A stretch of DNA of 64,000 bases, from positions 5,277 through 69,276 of the forward strand of contig CAKSJG010000013.1 in the NCBI GenBank assembly GCA_934463165.1, given 5' to 3'. Below the pieces are notes generated by a model. It made no database searches. It saw only the letters and a program-made list of their open reading frames with translations, and was not told where the DNA came from. Of the stretch, positions 1 to 7,203 are shown one piece after another (positions within the stretch are counted from its first letter, which is position 1; every line of letters starts with the position of its first letter). The stretch is from an uncultured Clostridia bacterium (GTDB lineage Bacteria; Bacillota; Clostridia; UMGS1810). The position numbers were made by a program, and so were the translations under genes.

Positions 1-554
1 ACCTCGGATTCACAGAGCTGAGCATGGAGCCCGTTGTAGCTGCTGAGGGCGATCCCGCCGCCCTTACAGAAGAGGACAAACCGATTGTAATGAAGCAATA
101 CGAAGACCTGGCTAAGCTCATGCTTGAGCGCGACAGCGAGGGAAAGCCGTTTACGTTTTATCATTATATGATAGATTTAAAGGGCGGCCCGTGCATATAT
201 AAAAGGATATCGGGCTGCGGCTCGGGAACGGAATACATGGCGGTTACGCCGTGGGGCGATCTGTATCCCTGTCATCAGTTTGTCGGCGACGAGAAATTTA
301 AGTTAGGTAATATTTATGACGGTGTTACAAATACCGATATTCAAAATGATTTTGCGTCATGCAACGTATATGCACGCGAGGAATGCAAAGACTGTTGGGC
401 AAAGCTTTATTGCTCGGGCGGATGCGCCGCAAATGCATATCATTCAACAGGATCGGTACGCGGAGTATATAAGTACGGATGCGAGCTTTTCAGAAAAAGA
501 ATGGAATGTGCAATAGCCGTTGCGGTTGCAAGAGAGCTCGGAGGAAGAAAATGA
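1..554 (+). CDS. scfB: SCIFF peptide radical SAM maturase, C-terminal part (5' truncated)
   Basis: This is the end of a radical SAM enzyme that forms thioether cross-links in the SCIFF (six cysteines in forty-five residues) peptide of Clostridia. The reading frame is open to the left window edge, so the SAM-binding core and start lie outside. What remains is the SPASM-type C-terminus, with cysteines in GPCIYKRISGCGSGTEYM, YPCHQF, SCNVYAREECKDCWAKLYC, GGCA and YGCELF, which ligate auxiliary iron-sulfur clusters in this family. The stop codon overlaps the ATG of the next gene (ATGA), so the two are probably translationally coupled. The small SCIFF precursor gene would be expected upstream, outside the window. 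The family call rests on recognition of the conserved tail; the SPASM ligand pattern is directly visible. Confidence 0.88.
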   Translation, partial: LGFTELSMEPVVAAEGDPAALTEEDKPIVMKQYEDLAKLMLERDSEGKPFTFYHYMIDLKGGPCIYKRISGCGSGTEYMAVTPWGDLYPCHQFVGDEKFKLGNIYDGVTNTDIQNDFASCNVYAREECKDCWAKLYCSGGCAANAYHSTGSVRGVYKYGCELFRKRMECAIAVAVARELGGRK

Positions 555-1879
555 CAACCCCCATTTACGATTTTGTGAATAAATATGCCGAAAAAAACTG
601 CGTAAGGCTTCATATGCCGGGGCATAAGGGCAAAAACGTCATCGGCTGCGAAACGTTTGACATAACCGAGTTCAGCGGTGCGGATGAGCTGTATATGCCG
701 AGCGGCATTATTGCCGAAAGCGAGAAAAACGCAAGCGCGGTTTTCGGCGCGCAGACATTTTATTCGGCAGGCGGATCAACGCTTTGCATACAGGCGATGC
801 TGTATCTTATAAAAATGCATGCGGCAACACAAAATAAAAAGGCAAAAATTCTTTCGGGGAGAAATGCACACAAAGCATTTGTTAACGCGGCGGCACTTTT
901 GGATATTGAAATAGGATGGATATATCCGAAAAGCGGAGTGTATCACAGCGGCATTGCAGATGCGGACATGGTTGAAAAAGCAATTGAAGCCGAAAAACCG
1001 ACGGCGGTATACATCACAAGCCCCGATTACCTCGGAAATATTTCGGATATATCAAAAATTGCAAAGATATGCAGAGAAAATAATGTTATCTCAGCTGTTG
1101 ACAATGCTCACGGAGCGTATTTAAAATTTTTGCCGCAATCCGCCCATCCTATTGATTTGGGCGCGGACATATGCTGCGATTCCGCTCACAAAACGCTGCC
1201 CGTGCTTACCGGAGGAGCTTATCTTCACATAGGCGAAAGTGCACCCGGGATATTTTTTGAAAGAGCAAAAGAAGCAATGGCGCTTTTCGGATCAAGCAGT
1301 CCGTCTTATCTGATTCTCGAATCTCTTGACAGATTCAATTCATATGCAAAAAAATATAAAATTAAGCTAAATAGTCTGATATCAGAAATATCGGACATGA
1401 AAACGGTTTTAAAAAATCACGGATTTGATGTTATCGGCGATGAGCCGACTAAAGTAACCGTAAAAACCAAGACTTTCGGATATACGGGATTTCAAATTGC
1501 AAAAATACTTGAAGAAAACGAAATATACACGGAATTTTGCGACAGTGACTTTTTGGTTATGATGTTTTCACCGTCAAACGGCGGTGATGACATCAGACGC
1601 ACGGAAAATGTTTTGCTGTCCGTCCGAAAGCGTGACCCGATAAATACCTTTCCCCCGCAGGTGACAAAACCGAAGCGGGAGTTGTCGCCCCATGAGGCAA
1701 TTTTTGCACAAAGCGAATATGTTGATACGGAAAAATGCATCGGAAGAATATGCGCACAAACGGCGGTGAGCTGTCCGCCTGCGGTTCCGATCGTCGTTTG
1801 CGGCGAGATTATAGATAAAACTGCGGCAGAAAGCCTAAAATATTACGGAATAAAAAAATGCAGAGTTATATGCAAATAA
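551..1879 (+). CDS. PLP-dependent Orn/Lys/Arg decarboxylase-like enzyme (fold type I)
   Basis: This is a 442-residue protein of the Orn/Lys/Arg decarboxylase major-domain family, which uses pyridoxal phosphate to decarboxylate basic amino acids or act on related substrates. The N-terminus carries the family signature HMPGHKG. The PLP lysine is in DSAHKTLPVLTGGAYLH at about residue 213, and DNAHGAY upstream supplies the cofactor-contacting Asp and His. The length matches the short Firmicute (YaaO/SpeA-like) form without the large N-terminal wing domain of proteobacterial enzymes. The start chosen is the ATG overlapping the previous stop, preceded by GAGGAAG; an upstream start would lie deep inside scfB. 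Exact substrate (arginine, lysine or ornithine) cannot be read from the sequence. Confidence 0.85.
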   Translation: MTTPIYDFVNKYAEKNCVRLHMPGHKGKNVIGCETFDITEFSGADELYMPSGIIAESEKNASAVFGAQTFYSAGGSTLCIQAMLYLIKMHAATQNKKAKILSGRNAHKAFVNAAALLDIEIGWIYPKSGVYHSGIADADMVEKAIEAEKPTAVYITSPDYLGNISDISKIAKICRENNVISAVDNAHGAYLKFLPQSAHPIDLGADICCDSAHKTLPVLTGGAYLHIGESAPGIFFERAKEAMALFGSSSPSYLILESLDRFNSYAKKYKIKLNSLISEISDMKTVLKNHGFDVIGDEPTKVTVKTKTFGYTGFQIAKILEENEIYTEFCDSDFLVMMFSPSNGGDDIRRTENVLLSVRKRDPINTFPPQVTKPKRELSPHEAIFAQSEYVDTEKCIGRICAQTAVSCPPAVPIVVCGEIIDKTAAESLKYYGIKKCRVICK

Positions 1880-1900
1880 AATATAAACACGGAGGTTAAT

Positions 1901-3673
1901 ATGGCACTTGACGGTTCTGTTATTTCCGCTCTCTCGTCCGAACTGTCGGACAAGCTCGTCGGCGGAAGAATAGACAAAATATATCAGCCCGAAAAAGATG
2001 AAATAATAATATCGGTACGCTCACAAAACGGAGCATACCGTCTTTTGCTGTGTGCAAATCCGTCTTTTCCGAGATTTCACATAACAAACATTGCAAAGGA
2101 AAATCCCGAAAAGCCGCCCATGTTCTGCATGCTGCTCAGAAAGCATATTTCGGGCGGAAAAATACTGTATGTCAGACAAGAGGGATTTGAACGAATAGTA
2201 AAAATCGGGATAGAAAGCTATGACGAAATGGGTTATCTCTCCGAAAAAATTCTTGTGACGGAAATTATGGGCAAGCACTCAAACATAATACTGACCGACA
2301 AAAACGGCAGAATTACCGACAGCATTGTGCATGTGGATATAAGCGTAAGCAGCGTAAGGCAGGTATTGCCCGGGCTTATGTATGAACTGCCGCCGTCGCA
2401 GGATAAAAAAAATCCGCTTGAAGAAAGCAGAGAAAATATAATTTTTGCGCTGTCCGACGGTGACGAGCTCATTTGGAGAAGAATAATGAATCACTACAGC
2501 GGAATAAGTCCGCTTGCGGCAAGAGAGGCAGTTTACCGCGCAGTCGGAATGTGCGACATAACCGAAGCGGAAACATCGGGAGATGATATTGAAAGAATTG
2601 CACTTAATTTTTATTCGATAATCTGCGATATTAAAAACAAAATATACAACCCGTGCATAATAACTTTAAAAGAAGAAAAAAAGCCTGTTGATTATTGCGC
2701 TTTTGATATTTCTCAATACGGAAGCGGCACGGTCGTTGAACATTTTGCGTCCGTGAGTGAAGCCGTGGAAGCATTTTATGCAAAAAAAACCGCCGCCGAG
2801 AGCATGAAACAAAAAAGCGGAGACTTAATGAAGCTTCTTATAACAAACCTTGACAGATGCAGAAAAAAGCTTCAGATACAGTGTGAAACTCTTAAAAAAG
2901 CAGGCAAAAGAGAAAAATACAAAATATACGGCGATTTGCTGACGGCAAATATATATGCTCTGAAGCAAGGTATGAATGAAATTACGGTTGTAAATTTCTA
3001 TGACGAAAACGGCGCAGAGATAACAATTCCGCTGAAAACAGATATATCACCGTCGCAGAATGCTCAAAGGTATTATGCAAAATACAATAAAGAAAAAACC
3101 GCCGAAGCCGAAACGCTTAAGCAAAAGAGGCTGAACGAAGAAGAAATCAATTATCTTGAATCTGTTCTCGAATCAGTCAAAATGGCTGAAAACGGCTCCG
3201 AGGTTGCCCAGATACGCGAAGAGCTGGTACAGCAGGGCTACATCAGAAACCGCGGCAAACAGAAAAAAAACAAAAAGAAGGCTATCCCCTCACCCATGCA
3301 CTTTGTCAGTGATGACGGCTATGACATATACGTCGGCAAAAACAACAGTCAGAACGATTATGTGACGCTTAAGCTTGCCCGAAGCACGGACATATGGTTT
3401 CACACAAAAAACATTCACGGGTCACATGCAATCATAAAAACCGCCGATGCCATGGAGGTGCCCGAAAGGACATACGTTCAGGCGGCGTCAATTGCCGCAT
3501 ATTACAGCAAAGGCAGAGGATCGCAGAGCGTTGCGGTTGATTATACGGAAATTAAAAACGTGAAGAAACCGTCCGGCGCAAAACCCGGAATGGTGATATA
3601 TGTTAATTACAACACGATTTACACCACACCGAATGAAGAGGAAATTTTGAGGTTAAAAGCGCCCGAATGCTGA
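1901..3673 (+). CDS. rqcH: NFACT family ribosome quality control protein RqcH
   Basis: This is a 590-residue NFACT protein (formerly called fibronectin-binding protein). In bacteria RqcH binds stalled 50S subunits carrying peptidyl-tRNA and recruits tRNA-Ala to add alanine tails that mark the nascent chain for degradation. The N-terminal NFACT-N domain begins MALDGSVISALSSEL. A basic coiled-coil segment lies around residues 270-410, and the C-terminal NFACT-R domain contains DIWFHTKNIHGSHAI. Oddly, residues 97-98 read Glu-Arg (in QEGFERIV), where the family's functional pair is Asp-Arg at the same numbers in Bacillus subtilis. The ATG follows a CGGAGG site. It sits 21 bases after the decarboxylase gene and is probably co-transcribed with it. 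Confidence 0.93.
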   Translation: MALDGSVISALSSELSDKLVGGRIDKIYQPEKDEIIISVRSQNGAYRLLLCANPSFPRFHITNIAKENPEKPPMFCMLLRKHISGGKILYVRQEGFERIVKIGIESYDEMGYLSEKILVTEIMGKHSNIILTDKNGRITDSIVHVDISVSSVRQVLPGLMYELPPSQDKKNPLEESRENIIFALSDGDELIWRRIMNHYSGISPLAAREAVYRAVGMCDITEAETSGDDIERIALNFYSIICDIKNKIYNPCIITLKEEKKPVDYCAFDISQYGSGTVVEHFASVSEAVEAFYAKKTAAESMKQKSGDLMKLLITNLDRCRKKLQIQCETLKKAGKREKYKIYGDLLTANIYALKQGMNEITVVNFYDENGAEITIPLKTDISPSQNAQRYYAKYNKEKTAEAETLKQKRLNEEEINYLESVLESVKMAENGSEVAQIREELVQQGYIRNRGKQKKNKKKAIPSPMHFVSDDGYDIYVGKNNSQNDYVTLKLARSTDIWFHTKNIHGSHAIIKTADAMEVPERTYVQAASIAAYYSKGRGSQSVAVDYTEIKNVKKPSGAKPGMVIYVNYNTIYTTPNEEEILRLKAPEC

Positions 3674-3773
3674 ATCCGACGCTTTAAATCCGATTATTTT
3701 TACCTACATTGCACATAAAATCTTTTTTTAGCGGCAATTAATGTAAAAAATCCGATAAATTTGAAATTAATAC

Positions 3774-3802
3774 TTGATTTTTGGTCAAGTGTGTGATATA
3801 AT
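3774..3802 (+). promoter_or_regulatory. Vegetative (sigma-A) promoter of rpsT
   Basis: TTGATT (3774-3779) and TATAAT (3797-3802) are separated by 17 bases. This would start transcription about 30 bases before the rpsT ribosome binding site GGAGGTGAG (3829-3837). Confidence 0.75.
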
Positions 3803-3841
3803 TGTGATTACTGATGAAAAGAGCAATTGGAGGTGAGTATA

Positions 3842-4108
3842 TTGCCTAATATTAAATCCGCAAAAAAAAGAGTTAAAGTTATCAGCACTAAGACACTCAG
3901 AAACCAGATGATTAAATCTAATCTCAAAACTTGCATAAAGAATTTTGATGCCTTTGCTGACAAAGCTGACAAGGAAAATGCTGTAGAAGCTTGCAAGCTG
4001 GCTTTCAAGAAAATTGACCAGGCCGTTGCAAAGGGTATTCTTCATAAGAACACTGCAGCAAGAAAAAAAGCTCAGCTTGCTATAAAGCTCAATAAAATAG
4101 GTGCATAA
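3842..4108 (+). CDS. rpsT: 30S ribosomal protein S20
   Basis: This is an 88-residue primary-binding protein of the small ribosomal subunit that contacts 16S rRNA. The N-terminus LPNIKSAKKRVKV (the first codon is TTG, read as Met) matches the family start MPNIKSAKKR. The rest is lysine- and alanine-rich, with KNTAARKKAQLAIKLN near the end, as expected for S20. The TTG at 3842 is chosen over an ATG 15 bases upstream for two reasons. It gives the conserved N-terminus, and a strong GGAGGTGAG lies just 5' of it, whereas the upstream ATG would have the site inside the gene. It has its own promoter and terminator and so is a single-gene unit. Confidence 0.96.
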   Translation: MPNIKSAKKRVKVISTKTLRNQMIKSNLKTCIKNFDAFADKADKENAVEACKLAFKKIDQAVAKGILHKNTAARKKAQLAIKLNKIGA

Positions 4109-4130
4109 GTAATATTAATGTATCGTTAAA

Positions 4131-4156
4131 CCTTCCGCTGTGCGGAGGGTTTTTGT
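4131..4156 (+). terminator. Intrinsic terminator of rpsT
   Basis: CCTTCCGC and GCGGAGGG form an eight-base-pair stem (one G-U pair) around a TGT loop, followed by a T run. It lies 22 bases after the rpsT stop. Confidence 0.85.
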
Positions 4157-4170
4157 ATTTTACAGCCACC

Positions 4171-4221
4171 TTAAAAAATGCTGAAGAATCGCATTTACGC
4201 AATACTTCGGCATTTTTTTTG
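4171..4221. terminator. Bidirectional terminator between rpsT and the symporter
   Basis: AATGCTGAAG (4178-4187) pairs with CTTCGGCATT (4205-4214). It is flanked by a T run on the plus strand to the right and, read on the minus strand, by a T run to the left. It can therefore serve rpsT and the convergent symporter gene. Confidence 0.7.
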
Positions 4222-4267
4222 AATTAAACGGCTGTCTCACTGCAAAAGTGAAACAGCCGTTTAATTC
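4221..4267. repeat. Long, almost perfect inverted repeat
   Basis: GAATTAAACGGCTGTCTCAC (4221-4240) and GTGAAACAGCCGTTTAATTC (4248-4267) form a 20-base-pair stem with one mismatch and a seven-base loop. There is no adjacent T run, so it is not a canonical terminator by itself. It lies between the symporter stop and the bidirectional terminator and may protect the 3' end of the symporter transcript. Confidence 0.8.
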
Positions 4268-4292
4268 AAAATGTCAATTTTAAAAATATTTA

Positions 4293-5852
4293 TCAATCAT
4301 CCGAAAGTGAATTTTTTGCCGATACCAAAACCTTTTCGTCATAGCATTCAAAAGCTTTGTCAATAACTTTTCTTTCGGGCTTTTTGGTAATCAGGCTTAC
4401 AATGGGCACTATAACAAGTCCTGCAATCATCGAAAGCACGCCGAGATTAATCGGCGACATCCAAAACGACGGAAGACCGAGGAAGTTTGCGCAATTTGAA
4501 TTTATCATTCCGAGGCACATAATTCCCACACCAAAAACATAACTCGTCCATACAGCAGCTTTTGTAACACCTTTCCAATAAAGAGAATACAAAAACGGCG
4601 CCAAAAATGCACCGGCAAGCGCACCCCACGATATACCCATCATCTGTGCAATGAATGCGACCTTCATTTTTTCCTGAACTATTGCAATAACAGCGGAAAT
4701 TGCAATGAATACCACAATAAATACTCTCATTGTGAGCACCTTTGACTTCTGACTCATTTTTTTGCATATATTTCCGTCTATAAAGTCCAGAGTAAGCGTT
4801 GAGCTTGATGCAAGCACAAGTGATGAAAGAGTTGACATCGATGCCGAAAGTACAAGTATTATAACAACGGCTATTAAAATATCGGGTATTTCAGACATCA
4901 TCTGCGGTATAATGGAATCATAGCCCGATGCCGCCACAGCCTCCGGAGACTGTGCAATACGCGCAAATCCGCCGAGAAAATAACAACCGCCGGCAACGAT
5001 AACCGCAAACAGTGTTGAAATAACGGTTCCTTTATGTATGTCTTTTTCACTCTTTATGGCATAGAACTTCTGAACCATCTGCGGAAGACCCCATGTGCCG
5101 AGAGATGTGAGTATTACCACAAACAAAAGCGAAAGCGGTTCGGGACCGAAAAACGAATTAAACACCCCGCTTACGTTTGACGCTTCGGGATCGCTCACGC
5201 TTGCAAGCTCCGCAAGAGAAGCCGAAAAACCGCCGTGAGACGAAATCACCGCCGCTATGACCATAACGATGCCGACAAGCATTATAATCCCCTGAATAAA
5301 ATCATTTATTGCAGTCGCCATATATCCGCCCGCCGTAACGTAAATACATGTCAGTACAGCCATAACGATAACGCACCATGCATAGTCAAAACCGGGAAAT
5401 GCCATTGCAAATAGTCTTGAAAGACCGTTATACAAAGACGCGGTATACGGAATAAGGAAAATAAAGATTATCACTGCCGCACCGATTTTGAGACCCTTGC
5501 TTGAAAAACGCTTTTCAAAGAAAGACGGCATCGTATCGGTAGACAAATGCTGCGTCATAAGACGAGTTCTTCTGCCGAGGACAACCCATGCAAGAAGAGA
5601 GCCGATAAGCGCGTTGCCTATTCCTATCCATGTTGAAGATATGCCGAATTTCCAGCCGAACTGACCTGCATAACCGACAAATATTACCGCCGAAAAATAT
5701 GACGTACCGTAGGCAAATGCCGTGAGCCACGGTCCGACGCTGCGCCCGCCGAGGACAAAACCGTTAACGTCTGTCGAATGTTTGCGGCAATAAGCACCGA
5801 TGCCTATCATAACCGCAAAGAAAACAATAAGTAAGATTACAGTTGCTGCCAT
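4293..5852 (-). CDS. Sodium:solute symporter (SSS family), T-box controlled
   Basis: This is a 519-residue integral membrane transporter of the SSS/PutP type, with about 13 hydrophobic helices and the extended GGRSVGPWLTAFAYGTSYFS segment near residue 38 that carries part of the sodium and substrate site in this family. The family imports amino acids, sugars, vitamins or acetate with sodium. The start is the ATG at 5852, which gives an N-terminal helix at once and is preceded by AAGGGTGG. The frame extends 33 codons upstream, but those overlap the T-box terminator. The leader carries a T-box with a UAC (Tyr) specifier, so tyrosine or a related aromatic compound is the inferred substrate. Family membership is secure; the substrate is inference from the riboswitch only. 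Confidence 0.88.
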   Translation of the reverse strand: MAATVILLIVFFAVMIGIGAYCRKHSTDVNGFVLGGRSVGPWLTAFAYGTSYFSAVIFVGYAGQFGWKFGISSTWIGIGNALIGSLLAWVVLGRRTRLMTQHLSTDTMPSFFEKRFSSKGLKIGAAVIIFIFLIPYTASLYNGLSRLFAMAFPGFDYAWCVIVMAVLTCIYVTAGGYMATAINDFIQGIIMLVGIVMVIAAVISSHGGFSASLAELASVSDPEASNVSGVFNSFFGPEPLSLLFVVILTSLGTWGLPQMVQKFYAIKSEKDIHKGTVISTLFAVIVAGGCYFLGGFARIAQSPEAVAASGYDSIIPQMMSEIPDILIAVVIILVLSASMSTLSSLVLASSSTLTLDFIDGNICKKMSQKSKVLTMRVFIVVFIAISAVIAIVQEKMKVAFIAQMMGISWGALAGAFLAPFLYSLYWKGVTKAAVWTSYVFGVGIMCLGMINSNCANFLGLPSFWMSPINLGVLSMIAGLVIVPIVSLITKKPERKVIDKAFECYDEKVLVSAKNSLSDD

Positions 5853-5889
5853 TTTAACCACCCTTTTCAAAAGTAAAATGAGAGGATGA

Positions 5890-6195
5890 GATAAAAAAAT
5901 CCCGCCCTCAAACACATGAGGACGGGCTGAAAGTCCGTGGTACCACCTCAATTTATCGGCACTTCACAGTACCGACCTTGCAAAGTACGCCGCGCATGCG
6001 GTTATACTTTAGATGCTGTAACGGGCACTCCCGCCGCAGCCTACTTAAAGGTTACCCCTGTTCGGTGCGGAGCTCGCGGAATGTATTCGGTATATCCTGC
6101 CGTCAGTCTTGCACCACCCGACTTCTCTCTTAAGGGGCATAAAATATACTTACTTGTTTCCGGTCATCGCCTTTTATTGATGAATTCAACTGTAT
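5890..6195 (-). promoter_or_regulatory. T-box riboswitch leader, specifier UAC (tyrosine)
   Basis: On the minus strand the leader shows the T-box core AGGTGGTACCACGG (5948-5935), followed by a terminator stem CCCGTCCTCA/TGAGGGCGGG (5926-5901) and seven Ts. Upstream lies stem I, with the AGAGAG and GGTGGTGCAAGA elements. GTATAT pairs with ATATAC above the specifier loop and CGGAA with TTCCG below it. The 3' strand of that loop reads CGAA-UAC-A, which places UAC at 6085-6083. The antiterminator bulge is UGGU, which fits a tRNA whose discriminator base is A, as in bacterial tRNA-Tyr. Uncharged tRNA-Tyr would stabilise the antiterminator and switch on the symporter. The T-box itself is directly visible; the specifier assignment is from hand-folding. 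Confidence 0.88.
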
Positions 6196-6201
6196 GCATT
6201 A

Positions 6202-6231
6202 ATTATATCATAAAAAAATGTTGTTTGTCAA
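6202..6231 (-). promoter_or_regulatory. Promoter of the T-box/symporter unit
   Basis: On the minus strand TTGACA (6231-6226) and TATAAT (6207-6202) lie 18 bases apart. This is upstream of the first T-box stem, so the whole leader would be transcribed. Confidence 0.75.
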
Positions 6232-6451
6232 TGGTTTTTTACAAAAAATAAATATAACTTATGACTATGTTTTTTCATTAATATATTATATTATTTAAAT
6301 TTAAAAAACACATTAACAATTGATAATTTTTAAATATAATTAATTATATTTATTTTACGGGCTGTGTCTTATGAAAAATTACGCAGCAGGGACGGTTTTG
6401 AGCAAGGAAATACCCTAACCCTAAACCGCCCCTAAAACGACTTTTATTTGT
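6232..6451. other. AT-rich intergenic stretch without a recognised gene
   Basis: This is AT-rich sequence with one short GC-rich island (6360-6445). The island holds an imperfect inverted repeat (GGGACGGTTT with AAACCGCCC) and two CCCTAA units, which are too few to mean anything. The island may be the 3' end signal of the minus-strand gene at 6452, although no T run follows. I see no reading frame with a start signal. Confidence 0.4.
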
Positions 6452-7021
6452 TCAATTCAAAACAGGAAATTCTAAATTTTCTATTGCTTTACGAAGCGTT
6501 GGATGGCATATTACAAAATGAATGGTCGGAGCTTTATTCTTTAAAACCATAACAAATTTGTTTTCGTTTATTGTAATTTGTATGTTAGTAAAAGCGTTTT
6601 CTTTTGTCTGTGTAACAGAATAATTTTTGTTTTTTTCTGCAAATTTTTTTGTAAGCAGAAGATGCTCATTGTATTCTCTGTATGTATACTCATAATTTTT
6701 ATCACAGAACATAAGCGACAGCGACAGAGATTGGGGATGTTCACTGAAAGTGTCTTCGTCAACGTAAGGAATTTCATCCGAAACAGAATTGCTTTTGAGA
6801 ATTTCAAATATTTGTTCTCTGCGTGTTGCTGCGTAGCCTAAAATTTCTTGCTTTTTATCATCCGGTACATTTCTGTTATCAAGAAATCTTTCCAAAAACT
6901 CATTTGTTGCCGTATAAATCGGAAGTGCCGAAAGTACACTTCGCCTGTTTCCGCCCGTATGAGAATCCGAAATCATAAATGCGGCAAGTTCGGACAATTT
7001 GTTCTCACGATAAATATCCAT
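6452..7021 (-). CDS. Protein of unknown function
   Basis: This predicted 189-residue soluble protein is not recognised. It has no signal peptide or membrane segment. The N-terminal half is helical and charged (YRENKLSELAAFMISDSH, then NRRSVLSALPIY and ATRREQIFEIL). The C-terminal half looks beta-rich and Lys/Asn-rich. The frame is open to a TTG at 7072. I prefer the ATG at 7021 because a good TATAAT (minus strand, 7046-7041) lies between the two, so a transcript from it could not include the longer start. Neither start has a clear Shine-Dalgarno site. It is a single gene, transcribed away from the leucine-rich-repeat gene pair. Composition is poorer in G+C than its neighbours, which hints at a different history. 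Confidence 0.55.
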   Translation of the reverse strand: MDIYRENKLSELAAFMISDSHTGGNRRSVLSALPIYTATNEFLERFLDNRNVPDDKKQEILGYAATRREQIFEILKSNSVSDEIPYVDEDTFSEHPQSLSLSLMFCDKNYEYTYREYNEHLLLTKKFAEKNKNYSVTQTKENAFTNIQITINENKFVMVLKNKAPTIHFVICHPTLRKAIENLEFPVLN

Positions 7022-7121
7022 AAGAAAATTTGCTTTTTTAATTATATCACATCCACGTAAAAAAATAAACAAAGAATTTAAAATATTTCCGCATATGGCA
7101 ATGCCAATTAAGGAAATAGTG

Positions 7122-7150
7122 TTTACTTATACCCAAAATTATGTTATAAT
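7122..7150 (+). promoter_or_regulatory. Promoter of the leucine-rich-repeat gene pair
   Basis: TTTACT (7122-7127) and TATAAT (7145-7150) lie 17 bases apart, about 50 bases before the start codon at 7204. The -35 box is weak (four of six). Confidence 0.55.
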
Positions 7151-7203
7151 AAATATATATAATTGATTGTCGGACACAGTTCGCAACAAACAGGGAGAGA
7201 TTG

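Noticed and set aside
5937..6251. Plus-strand reading frame of 104 codons
   Set aside because: It runs antisense through the T-box leader, whose conserved RNA elements explain the sequence; no ribosome binding site.
6410..6425. Telomere-like CCCTAA repeats
   Set aside because: Only two units in a bacterial intergenic region; chance.
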